Source: Tubulanus polymorphus (lineage: Eukaryota > Nemertea > Palaeonemertea > Tubulaniformes > Tubulanidae). Taken from it: DNA of 60,000 nucleotides. Where the stretch lies: contig NC_134034.1 of NCBI RefSeq assembly GCF_964204645.1, positions 11,744,462 through 11,804,461 of the forward strand, written 5' to 3'. The notes beneath the pieces are model-generated. The model had not been told where the DNA came from. It was given only the letters and a program-made list of their open reading frames with translations, and did not search any database. Positions 1-9,699 of the stretch are shown here, piece by piece (position 1 is the first letter of the stretch; each line of letters opens with the position of its first letter). A program made the position numbers and the translations under genes.

Positions 1-1019
1 TCCTACAGTAGATGAAACTCCTGGTATTCCTACAGTAGTTGAAGCTGCTGGTTTTCCTACAGTAGTTGAAGCTGCTGGTGTTCCTACAGAAGTTGAAGCT
101 GCTGGTGTCCCTACAGTAGTTGAAACTCCTGGTGTTCCTACAGTAGTTGTGCCTGGTGTTCCTACAGTAGTTGAAACTGCTGGTGTTCCAACAGTAGTTG
201 TTGCTGCCGGTGTTCCTACAGTAGTTGAAGCTGCTGGTGTTCCTACAGTAGTTGAAGCTGCTGGTTTTCCTACAGTAGTTGAAGCTGCTGGTGTTCCTAC
301 AGAAGTTGAAGCTGCTGGTGTCCCTACAGTAGTTGAAACTCCTGGTGTTCCTACAGTAGTTGTGCCTGGTGTTCCTATAGTAGTTGAAACTCCTGGTGTT
401 CCTACAGTAGTTGTGCCTGGTGTTCCTACAGTAGTTGAAACTGCTGGTGTTCCAACAGTAGTTGTTGCTGCCGGTGTTCCTACAGTAGTTGAAGCTGCTG
501 GTGTTCCTACAGTAGTTGAAGCTGCTGGTGTCCCTACAGTAGTTGAAACTCCTGGTGTTCCTACAGTAGTTGTGCCTGGTGTTCCTATAGTAGTTGAAAC
601 TCCTGGTGTTCCTACAGTAGTTGTGCCTGGTGTTCCTACAGTAGTTGAAACTGCTGGTGTTCCAACAGTAGTTGTTGCTGCCGGTGTTCCTACAGTAGTT
701 GAAGCTGCTGGTGTTCCTACAGTAGTTGAAGCTGCTGGTGTTCCTACAGTAGTTGAAGCTGCTGGAGTTCCTACAGTAGTTGATGCTCCTGGTGTTCCTA
801 CAGTAGATGAAACTCCTGGTATTCCTACAGTAGTTGAAGCTGCTGGAGTTCCTACAGTAGTTGAAGCTGCTGGAGTTCCTACAGTAGTTGATGCTCCTGT
901 TGTTCCTACTGGTGTTGATGGTCCTGGAGTACCAACAGTAGTTGATTGTCCTGGTGTTGTGATCGGTGTTGTCACAATTACTATCGGAGATGTTGTGCTG
1001 ATTGTAGTTGATGTTGATC
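1..1019 (-). CDS. PTS (mucin) exon, continues past the window edge
   Basis: The acceptor attattctag precedes the exon at 1019, which opens in phase 1. It begins with a non-repetitive Ser/Thr/Ile stretch and then runs into 8 and 9 residue units of the types GTPGVSTTV, GTPAASTTV and GTPGTTTV. The start is closely similar to that of the exon at 45709, and the repeat variants match those of the exon at 26214-29975, so the three probably share recent ancestry. The donor lies beyond base 1. The plus-strand frame is also open here but carries no domains. An O-glycosylated spacer is inferred. Confidence 0.8.
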
Positions 1020-1340
1020 CTAGAATAATTATCTATGTTTTATGAATATTGGTTCTTATTAAATCGCACCAAATCATAAACTTCTGTTTATCATTATACA
1101 ACACTGAACATTGAATTTGGTTTTTTGGTCATTACAATTTCACATTTGACATGAGTAGTAAATTCCCTTCCGATCATTCATTAAACTTATTGCCACACTT
1201 CGAAAAAATATCGATTTGGAAAGGAGTACTCAATGGTACAAAAAAAGTGATGAAATTATTTTTTGTCAACGGGTACACCATGAATGTCCCAAGAGAAGGT
1301 ATGTATTATTTAGGACAAATCGTAACAATGACAATCTAAC
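1020..1340 (-). other. Intron, no recognised content
   Basis: AT-rich intron of about 320 bases between two PTS exons. I see no repeat or gene in it. Confidence 0.5.
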
Positions 1341-1475
1341 CTGGTGGTCCAGATGTTGGCGTTCCTGGTGTTCCTACAATTGTTGTTGATCCTGATGGCA
1401 GAACAGTTGTTGACGCTGGTGGTCCAGTGGATATTTCTACTGTTGATTGTGCTGGTTGCCCTGATGTTGTTGAAC
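1341..1475 (-). CDS. Short PTS exon with weak splice sites
   Basis: About 45 codons rich in Thr, Ser, Pro and Gly, less regular than the large arrays. The proposed acceptor (aacaacag) has a poor pyrimidine tract and the donor reads GTTAGA, so both borders are weaker than elsewhere. Phase 1 at each end fits the neighbours at 1567 and 1019. The array may be eroding, or the exon may be skipped. Confidence 0.5.
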
Positions 1476-1566
1476 CTGTTGTTCCAACAGTAGTTTTAAA
1501 ATTTAAGATATGATTGCGTGTCAGGTTAATTCAAGCAACTTGATCAACTGATTGTGAATTATTTAC

Positions 1567-1765
1567 CATAAGAAGTGGATGCTGTGATCATTGGTGTGGT
1601 CGAGGTTATCTCTCGGCATTCAGGACAGCATTTCTCGGGTGGTGTGTAAAGCTCTTCACCAGGCGGGCAAGTTGTGCTTGTACATTCAGTCTTACTTTTG
1701 ACTACGTTGCCATTGTCTTTGCATTCTAGATACTCACAAGTACTTATTACAACTGTTTCCGCGGG
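1567..1765 (-). CDS. C-terminal half of a VWC domain plus Thr/Ser linker
   Basis: The exon codes the second half of a von Willebrand factor type C domain. Motifs visible are TCPPGEEL and the terminal CCPEC signature, followed by a short Thr/Ser linker. The acceptor is ttttag and the donor GTAAAT after a phase 1 G. It joins in phase 0 to the exon at 1924-2025, which holds the start of the domain. VWC modules occur in mucins, von Willebrand factor and hemocytin-like proteins, where they support multimerisation or growth-factor binding; the role here is inferred only. Confidence 0.85.
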
Positions 1766-1923
1766 CTAAAATACATCACAAGGTTGACGATTATAAAATC
1801 GTGAAGTGAAGATATCGGTCAAAATATCTGTTTCTAATTTCTCACCTGTTAGTAGTTTGTATTAAAAAGTTGTTTTAATATGGTTCTAATGATTAGTTAG
1901 ATGCAAAAAGTAGAAATACGTAC

Positions 1924-2025
1924 GTCGATGAAAATTAGTGTTCCATTTGGAAGTTGGTATTCACATCCTTCATAGCAGGAACAACATACTCCATCTTCAG
2001 TGTCTGCGTTTAAGAATTTCTTGCC
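1924..2025 (-). CDS. Cys-rich exon, N-terminal half of the VWC domain
   Basis: Thirty-four codons with flanking phase 0 introns (acceptor tttag, donor GTACGT). It contains a CCSC cluster and then CEYQLPNGT, the usual opening of a VWC domain with its Cys and early aromatic/Gly positions. Continuing into 1567-1765 completes the domain. It follows the TIL exon at 2796-3124. Confidence 0.85.
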
Positions 2026-2795
2026 CTAAATAAAGAGTGAACGTTAATAGTCGAATTGTAGCACATGTTCGTGTTATACAACGGGTATAATCCTACGGGA
2101 AATTCTTAATTCTAAACGTTACTTATATTCGCAGCAAAGCAAACGTATTTTTTCAATGATGTTATGAAACATAGGCGTCAGCGGTATTCGGGCTCGAATT
2201 GAACTCCGAAGTCAACATGAGTTAGTTCCCATTGCATTTTGGATATGTAGTATCGAGGGCCAATGGCTAAATTTGTCGTACGAAAGCTTTTCCAATTCCG
2301 ACCCCGTTCCTCGGTTCCTCGGTCATTGTGAAGGTCGTGTCACTGAAAAAACAGTGTTGGTGCCTAGTTCCACCGCTAGGTGGTACACTGGGCCCATTTT
2401 TTGCACTGCACAATTGGACCCCACACTAACATTGTACCCAATTCCTATCACGGTCGACCCAGTATTACCGAAGCTAAGTAACTCGAACATTATTAGCATA
2501 CTTTAGATTTGTGAGACATTTATGTTCACGGCAGCTCATACTGAACGCTAGCTGTGGATGGTTTTAAAAAAGTTAAGAAGTGGTAAACAGTTATACGTAA
2601 AATTCATCATTAGAAAAGATAATTAGCAACGAAAGTAATAACAGCGCTTGAAAACAACTATAATAAGGGAATTTCGATATCTATGGGGCAGCTATTCATC
2701 GTTCAGTTTGTTGATAATCAAATGTTTAGATGGGCCATTTGTGTACCAGATACTCATCGAACCTATGCATCAACCGCACAGAAACAACTACTCAC
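2026..2795 (-). other. Intron of about 770 bases, nothing recognised
   Basis: Separates the TIL exon from the VWC exon. Unique-looking AT-rich sequence. A 77-codon plus-strand reading frame at 2273-2506 shows no recognisable motif and is not annotated. Confidence 0.5.
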
Positions 2796-3124
2796 CTCTT
2801 TCTTACAGTCTTCCTCTTTGATATGGCAGTATTCGGTGCATTCCTTTTGAGGCATTCCGTTGTTTGGATTAGTTTTACATTCGCACTCGGTACAAGTGTC
2901 CGAAACGTTCCATCTTTCTCCGAGCTGTTTAGTAGTGTTGGTGACGTCTTCGATGCACGGGCAGGTGTCTACGCACTGGTCAGTACCGTCGAGGAGAAGC
3001 TGGTTTGGTGGACAGACGCAACCGTCCGTGCAGTAGTCGGAAGAATATGTGCATTTACCATCAGGATGATTACACGTTCTCTGACATTCAACGCAATCCG
3101 TGTAGACTAACGGTGGTGTACAAT
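2796..3124 (-). CDS. TIL domain plus VWC-like Cys-rich segment
   Basis: The acceptor ttcag and donor GTGAGT bound 329 bases. The sequence has the trypsin-inhibitor-like (TIL) spacing: C-x2-C, CNHPDGKC, then CVCPPNQLLLDG and a closing CPC. A second Cys-rich stretch with WNVSDTC and CECK resembles the E/VWC-like segment that follows TIL domains in von Willebrand factor and mucins. Two or three N-glycosylation sequons are present (NTT, NVS). In that family such units flank VWD domains; no VWD was found in this window. Confidence 0.88.
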
Positions 3125-3419
3125 CTGAAGCACAATTTGAAATAATTTGAAATATGTTTATACAGCTACATCATAGTTTCCAGAGACAAGTGTCAACCTG
3201 GACCCCGCAATAATGAACAAAACCGAAAACTGATACGAATACTGATGTTTAGACTCGATTCTCGGGGCCATTTTCAAAACTAAGAGAGTAGTTACGTTTA
3301 GACTCAATTCTATCGACCATCAATTGATTTCGAATATCGATGGACAATAACTTTAGGCAATGCTTCAATGATATTGATAGAAAAGATCTCAACACAAGAA
3401 ATTGTTTATCTACACTTAC

Positions 3420-3525
3420 TTGTTGTACACTCTGCTGATGTGTTAGTGAGCTCACCACTCATACCGGCTACAGTACACTGTTTGTACTTACAAGGAGAAC
3501 CATCAATCGGAATAATGTCATCGAC
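3420..3525 (-). CDS. Small Cys-containing connector exon between two TIL domains
   Basis: About 35 codons with acceptor ttttag and donor GTAAGT. Three Cys are spaced as CKYKQC and later AEC. Phase 0 in and phase 1 out fit the flanking exons at 3762 and 3124. It acts as the VWC-like tail of the upstream TIL module. Confidence 0.8.
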
Positions 3526-3560
3526 CTAAAACAAAAAAATAACGACGTGTTAGATCATTT

Positions 3561-3710
3561 TGCTCAACGTCATTCAGATTTTTAATGGTTTGCCAAGACC
3601 TAACATTAGATTGTTCACCAAACCTTACACGGGGCAGCCCCCACACCGTAAGCAACCAGCAGGACTCGAACCTGCTGGTCAACCGGGATTTGAAGGAGAG
3701 ATGAATCTTA
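3561..3710 (-). repeat. Possible tRNA-derived SINE fragment
   Basis: On the minus strand a Pol III B-box-like string, GGTTCGAGTCCTG, lies at about 3661-3674, inside an intron. No convincing A box was seen, so this is at most a fragment. Confidence 0.3.
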
Positions 3711-3761
3711 ACCTTATTATAGAAACTACGAATAACAAATCAGCCAACGCACCTTATATAC

Positions 3762-3970
3762 TTTTTGCGTTTTCGGATCGTAACATTTACAGTCGGTTAT
3801 TTTCTTACACTCGCCATCTTCAGTGACCATGTTGGTTGGGCATTGACAACCCATGAGGCACTCGCTGGAACCTGGTTTCGGACACGTCGGTTCCGATCTA
3901 TCGGCGATATGATCGCAGGTCTTCTCGCAGAAACAGTAGGACTTGTATTCTGGTTCCCGGCATCCCTTTG
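3762..3970 (-). CDS. TIL domain exon
   Basis: The acceptor gcag and donor GTATAT bound 209 bases; the start is fixed by phase agreement with the exon at 4236. A C-x-C-x3-TC cluster is followed by CLMGCQCPTNMV and a DCKCYD ending, the expected TIL pattern of ten Cys closing with the next module's CxC. It is the first unit of a TIL-TIL-VWC assembly running down to 1567 and follows directly after a discoidin-like module. Confidence 0.88.
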
Positions 3971-4235
3971 CTGCTCATCGATATATAAATGTAACACAGA
4001 TTAGATAGAGATTGCAGCAGCAGCAGCAGCGAACCACTGCTATTGTCGGTGACGCGAAAGCGGCAATATTCTATTCCTTATGTCTATTCAATAAATATCG
4101 CAGGAATCATGACTCTTTTAGTGAGTGAAATGTATAAGATGTTCATTATATCGTAGATTACGCCTCGATGAATTCAAAACCTAAAACCTTACGATGACTG
4201 AACTGATATTGTGTAGAAGATGACCATCTACTTAC

Positions 4236-4386
4236 CGCAACCACGCACGACAATTTTGATGGTTGGATTATTGGTGACTTGCATCACAGTGAAGCTGACG
4301 TATTGGACGTAGTCGGTCTCGTTGTAGTCTGGCGTATTCAGGAGTTCCACAGTTACATTCCCGTCGGACGAAGTCGCATTGAATAT
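4236..4386 (-). CDS. Discoidin-like module, C-terminal part
   Basis: Fifty codons plus one base (acceptor tcgtcag, donor GTAAGT). It completes the module begun at 4714. It is beta-rich, with VQYVSFTV and TIKIVVRGC, and its last Cys pairs with the module's first Cys in the F5/8C fold. Two or three N-glycosylation sequons are present. The remote F5/8C similarity is by pattern only. Confidence 0.85.
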
Positions 4387-4469
4387 CTGACGATAAAGAA
4401 TAGCGTTTACTTTATCCATACTGGTTTAATTCTTGTAACGAAAATAACACCTGTGACTGAATAAGATAC

Positions 4470-4714
4470 CTTAGGAGAAGAGGTTTCTTTGTAGGTGTTA
4501 TAGTTTGTGCCATCATCGCTGCTCTGCACCAGGTATGTGATGTCGTCCGTTGTCTTGATATCAAATCCGGCGAACCTCGTTTCACCGATGAACATATATG
4601 TTATAGTGTCCTGAGATGCGGTAGGGCGCCATCCAGTCGCGTCAACCTGATTTGCCGGTGTGGTAGTAACCTTCTTCAGCAGCTTAGTCTCGGAAACCGG
4701 TTCCTGGCATGGTG
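4470..4714 (-). CDS. Discoidin-like (F5/8C-type) module, N-terminal part
   Basis: The acceptor ttacag and donor GTATCT bound 245 bases. The module opens with PCQEPVSE, then DATGWRPT with the conserved Trp, then beta strands and YLVQSSDDGTNY, a pattern shared with galactose-binding-like F5/8C domains in which a DG turn precedes a strand. The split into two exons at this point matches the modules at 44974/44599 and 58481/57729, suggesting an ancestral intron lost from the single-exon versions. Confidence 0.85.
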
Positions 4715-5249
4715 CTGTAAAAAAGGTTTATAATTTTTTACCGATCTGATTAGTGACGTAGACCGTTCCTTACTTGACTGGGAGTCAAGTTACGGTACAT
4801 ACAACTTGTTTTTTTCATAACCAATATACCACCAATCCAGGGAGAAACACACTAGATAATAGGATGGTTATATCAAAGCTGTTGGTAGTTGGGTGTTGTG
4901 AAAGGAGGTAATAAGAAATTCAGTTTATTCCTATCATACATCAGCGTTATCATATATGGAATCTTTTAAACGTCTCTCGTATATTGGTAGGATTGTTCTT
5001 CGAAATGAGTCTCACCCATCCACACATTTCGGAAGCGACGCTTTAATTGTTAATACGCCTCCAGATGTATATACAATAATATGTTATAAGATATGCCGCA
5101 AAACTACCTTTTGAAGTCTATTTCACCTCATTTAGCCGTATAGTATACTGTATTTGCCAACCCCGTGATCGGCCGTTTATCAGAGCTCGTTTCCAAATAT
5201 CGATACTCTACTTTTCTCATTGTATATCTGCCGATGAATGTGTACTTAC
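4715..5249 (-). other. Intron of 535 bases, nothing recognised
   Basis: AT-rich intron between a short PTS linker exon and a discoidin-like module. No element or reading frame worth naming. Confidence 0.5.
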
Positions 5250-5294
5250 GTAGAACGGGCGGTGTCGTTGATGTCGGCGAAGTGGTTGTGATCA
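5250..5294 (-). CDS. 15-codon Thr/Pro linker exon
   Basis: A 45-base exon (acceptor tttcag, donor GTAAGT), phase 1 at both ends, coding a Thr/Ser/Pro linker with STTPP. It joins the PTS tail of 6511 to the Cys that opens the module at 4714. Confidence 0.75.
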
Positions 5295-6054
5295 CTGAAA
5301 ACGGATTTGTATGAAAGAAATCATCATCACAATAATTTAGCATAATCGTTACAATTGAAATGAACACCAGAGTTTACCCTGTTCTAGGATTTAAGAGTCT
5401 TACGATTCAGTTACTTTAAGAGATCTTGTTATTTGTGTCAGTTCACCAAGTACCCCAGATATGGACCAATGAGAATCGTCTTAACATTTAGGACACTCGT
5501 CCCATGACTCAGATCTAATGATCTCTAAATACTCACCGATATATGACTTCTGTGTTAGAATTACGTTATTGTTCAAATTTCAAACATGATCACATTGATT
5601 CCTTTTCAAGAAATAATTACAATGATGATTCTCTGGTTGGTTCGGAACTGTGAGATCATTTTTGCATGCAAAGCACGATGGATGACACCGGCAATAGATT
5701 ATACAGTTAAGCATGCAATATAGCGCAAATACCATATTTAGGAGAGTGGGTAGGCCTACTAACATAGACCTATAGGATACCGCGTTACGTCGAGAAGATA
5801 TGATTTATTCTTAAAATCTTCAGGCATAGCAATGTCAAACCAAAACATTCATTCCGCCTAAGACAGCAAGTCGGAAAGAATGTATATACACAATCTTTAA
5901 ATAGACTGCACTGTCATTTCTTCTTTATATTCATTTCTTCCGCCAATTAATGATACAGGTAAACAATGGTGTAAATATACTGGAATGAAGAAAATTCAAG
6001 GACGGTGATTGAAATGAAATGTGGTTCTAAAAGTGTGCTTTTCTAAAGAATCCA

Positions 6055-6500
6055 CTAGGTGCAAAAGACAGGATTATATAATGTGTTGCCCTCTGCCACT
6101 ACTGACTGTGCTCGCGGATGGATGGATCTGAGGAGCGTGAACGAAGCGGTGTCCAATGATAAAAAAGTGGTGGTTGGGAATCAATCTAGTGCAAATGTGC
6201 TGCCCTATACCACTACTGACTGTGCACTTGGAAGGATTGGTATGGCAAAACCGTGGAGCGTGAACGAAGCGGTGCGCAATGACAAAACATGGTGGTTGGG
6301 AATCTATCTGGTGCAAAGCTGACATTATATATGTGCTGCCTATACCGCTACTGGCTGTGCTCGTGGAAGGATGGATCCAAGGACCGTGAACGAAGCGGTG
6401 CTCAATTTAGTCAGGAACCTCTACTAGGTTACTAGGTGCAAAAGCTGATATGATACATGTGCTGCCCTCTGCCATCAATAACTGTGCATGTCGTGTGATG
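6055..6500. repeat. Intronic minisatellite, about four degenerate copies of about 125 bases
   Basis: Four copies begin near 6056, 6186, 6309 and 6432. Each carries a version of ctaggtgcaaa, gtgctgccctctgcc, ctgactgtgc and cgtgaacgaagcggtg. Short reading frames across it on both strands are by-products. The last copy ends about ten bases from the splice donor of the exon at 6511. Confidence 0.85.
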
Positions 6501-6510
6501 TATATAATAC

Positions 6511-6838
6511 CTGGCGAGGTCTCAGTCGAGATTGGTGTTGAATGTGGCACTGACGGCGTTGAAACTGGGCGTGTTGTATGTGGAGTCGTTTCAGGCGCTG
6601 GTGTGGAGGTCACAGGTGGCGTTGTTGTAGGCTTGGTCGTGACAGGTGGCGTTGTAGTTGGCGGCGTTGTAGTTGGCGGCGTTGTAGTTGGCGGTAATGT
6701 CGTCGGAGGTGGTGTTGTAGTTAAACATTTGGGTAAGATCAGGCAGTTGATCCATTCGGATACTCCCGCTGAATTACTCGCCGATGCAGCTTTACATTCG
6801 CACTGATAACATTCATTCATAGTACAATTTTCGCCGCT
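6511..6838 (-). CDS. Cys-rich VWC-like segment running into a PTS tail
   Basis: The acceptor tgcag and donor GTATTA bound 328 bases. The first part has CTMNECYQCECK and INCLILPKC, continuing the Cys-rich module from 6931. The second part is a Thr/Pro tail of 5-residue TTTPP units. This is one of the few exons that fuse a disulfide module and mucin sequence without an intron between them. Confidence 0.85.
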
Positions 6839-6930
6839 CTGCATGTGAAGAGATGAGACACGATCTGATCAAAAATCGAAAATTCGGCCGCCTATAATAT
6901 TGTCATCATACACGACGGCTCTATACTTAC

Positions 6931-7301
6931 GAATATTCGCGTTCCGTTACATATACACTTGTCGTCGCATTGTTTCTGCGTAGCGTCGACCCTGACGCAA
7001 TAGCCATGCTCGACAGCGTAACCAGATGGACACAGGCAAGAATCAGTTTGTACCTTGCATTGCGCCATGGAATCTTTGCCAGGAATAGCAATTTCCCACC
7101 AGTTCTTAGTCGGCGTCGATGGATTTCCAAAGAAGTTGAATGCGCCTACGCCGCCACCCGTGTTAAACATGTTATTACCACCGAAGGGATTATTACCGCC
7201 AAACGGATTACTTGGACCTCCAGGTCCAGGGGGAGATTTTTCCGCGATGACCTTCCAGAAATCGCAATCCTGCTCCAGCTGGCAATTCTTAGTTACTCGA
7301 C
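6931..7301 (-). CDS. TIL-like exon with a Gly/Asn/Phe-rich insert
   Basis: The start at 7301 is set by phase: the upstream exon ends with T, and T plus GT gives the first Cys. Cys pairs (KNCQLEQDC) are followed by a low-complexity stretch of about 45 residues rich in Gly, Asn, Phe and Pro (NPFGGNNPFGGNN repeats) and then a TIL tail with CLCPSGYAV, GYCV and DKCIC. The insert interrupts what would otherwise be a compact disulfide domain. It has no Thr/Ser repeats, so it is chemically unlike the rest of the protein's spacers. Confidence 0.85.
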
Positions 7302-7429
7302 CTTGTAATTTCAAAATTCGATTAGAAATTTTTACCAGTGACCGTCGTTTAGAAGCAAATAAATCATGCATTTATGTACATGCATCTTAAAGATACAGTA
7401 GACTTCCCTCTGCCGTACCTGCTCAATAC

Positions 7430-7545
7430 CAGAACCATCCTACCTCGACAGGGATCGAACCTGGTGGCATCACGAGACTCCGCCATGGCACGAACCCGCC
7501 CGACTAGCCCGACTTCGCAGGAACACGTGAAGCTTAGCCGAAGAT
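7430..7545 (-). repeat. tRNA-derived SINE-like head
   Basis: On the minus strand a B box (GGTTCGATCCCTG, 7461-7449) follows an A-box-like TGGCGGAGTCTCG at tRNA-like spacing. No intact tRNA cloverleaf was evident. Confidence 0.45.
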
Positions 7546-7674
7546 GTCGTTTTAGCCAATCAGAAATCATGTTTTATTTTAGTGCTGTTTATTCCATGTG
7601 TAACTGTGAATTTGCCTTAGCAATAATAAAACGGGCAATCTGATTGGCAAGTTTTCGTTTGGTAAACCTTAATA

Positions 7675-7775
7675 TTTACCAGCCGGTCACTGGGGCTGGT
7701 CAGGCAGGGTTTTTGCCGCGGCTGAGTCTATCGATGCCATTGCGTTCGAACCCCTTCCGAAGGAGGATGTACCGC
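7675..7775 (+). repeat. Possible second tRNA-like SINE fragment
   Basis: Plus strand: a CGGCTGAGTC A-box-like string, then GCGTTCGAACCCC resembling a B box. It lies next to the opposite-strand copy at 7430. Confidence 0.35.
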
Positions 7776-8846
7776 CGAAAGGAATTCGTTTAATCATCAG
7801 AATCCTGTCGGGTCGTATAGAATTTTAATTAATTTGATTTCGGCACGGCGCAGCGAATGGCTAGGAAAGGCTAAAGTAACTGCAATCAAGAAACACGACA
7901 TTCACACCAAGAATAACAAAACAAGCAATAGACTCAAGATCGAATATTCAATGTTTCAGTTAGAATCACGAGGTATCATCGACTTGAATTTTCCTGTGAT
8001 ACGCATAGATGCTAGAATTGTGTATATGGTTTAATATTTGAAAGTCGTACTAGCGATGAACAAGACCTAACAGTCACCAGAGTACAGGGTATCAACGCAT
8101 GTATAGCACACAAACGGGTATTGTTACGGGAATAATTTCGTTATAGTAGATCGTTTCGATCTTGAAATAGGGATAGCCCCTGTTATTTATTTGATTGATA
8201 GATTTCGTCTCAATTTTTTGATTTGGTATCCCTTACAAACCCACCACACCTGCCGGGAACGAAACAGGGGTTTGATTCATAGTATGTCTTAAAGCTCGCA
8301 CAACGAGCAATTTTCGATTATATGGCGGGATACAGCCTCGCCACCGCTAGAACTTTACTTGTCGATGAACGAAGCTTCAATAGGATCCCCTTATTTTGGG
8401 TGTGCGGAAGATTACATTTCATGTCCGAACAAACGTTCAAATTGAATCTAGAGGCGGCAATGTCTCATAACATTCTGGAGGAGGATCAACGCACCCGCAC
8501 TGTCCCTCTGCCGAGCATTACTCAGGGAATTTGACTGGACCCGTCTCTAGATCCAACACATTTTTGGCAGGGTGATGGGTCTCGTACACGGGATGCAATC
8601 AGGAATGATACGTGCTATACGTGTGTGTTTGTAGCGCGCGTATTTCATCTCTATTTGTTCCTTTTGGGGTGCCTGATCTTACAAGCTCTGCTTTTCTCTG
8701 GTTGCCCTGCTGTTATTGTACATCAGTTTATATATGTTTGTGTGAATCAAATTAATCATCTATTGTCATTTTGTTTGGTATTTATGGTATTTATTTATTG
8801 ATGTGAATTATTCAGGAAATAAATAAATAAATAGATAAATACTTAC

Positions 8847-9044
8847 ATTGAGTTGTGGTTGGTACGGGAGTTGTCGTTACTGGTGGCACAGTGGTCGTGC
8901 ATACCGGTGTTTTGGCGCATCGGTTATTGACTCTGGTTGCTGTCGTGTCGGCGCACTTGCAGGCAGCGTCACAGCCAGCGATCGGTGTACAGTCACCCGG
9001 ACTTCCATCACAAGCAGGTGTACAAGAACACAACGCGTTGCAAA
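8847..9044 (-). CDS. 10-Cys TIL-like module exon with Thr/Pro tail
   Basis: The acceptor ttcag and donor GTAAGT bound 198 bases. Ten Cys lie between CNALCSC and TPVC, with CKC and NNRC near the end, the number and order expected of a TIL domain. A short TTTVPP-type tail follows. The exon at 59682-59834 codes the same ten-Cys pattern with different loops, so the two are probably distant duplicates. Confidence 0.85.
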
Positions 9045-9405
9045 CTGAAATCATTTCAACAGAGGTGTCACTGAAGGGGGTCGGAATTGATACCGGCGGT
9101 TCTCAAATAGTCCTGATCGTTTAGATTCGAAGCTCGAGAGAGGCGTTTTCTGGCAAAATATTTGTGAAATTTCCGGAATGAGAAAAAAACAACACTTGGA
9201 AGTAAAAGAAGATTTTTTAGACAAGGTTTTCTTTCTGATAAGCGGGGTTGTTTCTATATTGCAAATACTCTATTCGACGCGGTTTGCTTTATGGGACTAT
9301 TTCGACTGCATATTAAACGGTTGTTCTTGTCCTTGTAAAATTGTTTATAAAATCCTCTAATTTTCGACATTATTCAACGCTTCTTTCGTGTCTATTTTAA
9401 CTCAC
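9045..9405 (-). other. Intron of 361 bases, nothing recognised
   Basis: Between a 15-codon linker and the 10-Cys exon. No repeat or element seen. Confidence 0.5.
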
Positions 9406-9450
9406 CTCGTTCTGTTGTTGTGACAACAACCGTTGTAGTCCGAACGATAG
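9406..9450 (-). CDS. 15-codon Thr/Val linker exon
   Basis: A 45-base exon (acceptor tacag, donor GTGAGT), phase 1 at both ends, coding Thr/Val-rich linker sequence (TTTVVVTTT). It follows the tandem exon array and precedes the 10-Cys exon. Confidence 0.75.
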
Positions 9451-9699
9451 CTGTAGATAAATAGATAACAAATCATGTTATTTATTGATTAGTTGCGCGA
9501 CTGAATTGAAGGATCATTTTGATTTCAAAGTGGAGTCAAATTGTGACTTGTTTAACAGCAGTTGTTACCAAAGTTGTAGGAGAACCCGTACAATTTTGAT
9601 GAGAAAATGTTTTGGTAGCAACCGTGTCCAGAGTAAAAACTTTATCTTATTAGAAATGGAATTCATGCTTTCAATTATCCCTTAGAAGATTGTTTTTTG

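Larger units (their letters stand above)
7302..8846 (-). other. Intron of 1.5 kb with SINE-like pieces
   Basis: No gene seen. It contains two tRNA-like segments (listed separately). The 66 and 70 codon plus-strand frames at 7834 and 8322 show no motif. Confidence 0.5.

Noticed and set aside
3965-4030. Short agc/cag repeat as a coding glutamine tract
   Set aside because: Only a handful of triplets, and it lies in an intron just outside the acceptor of a TIL exon.
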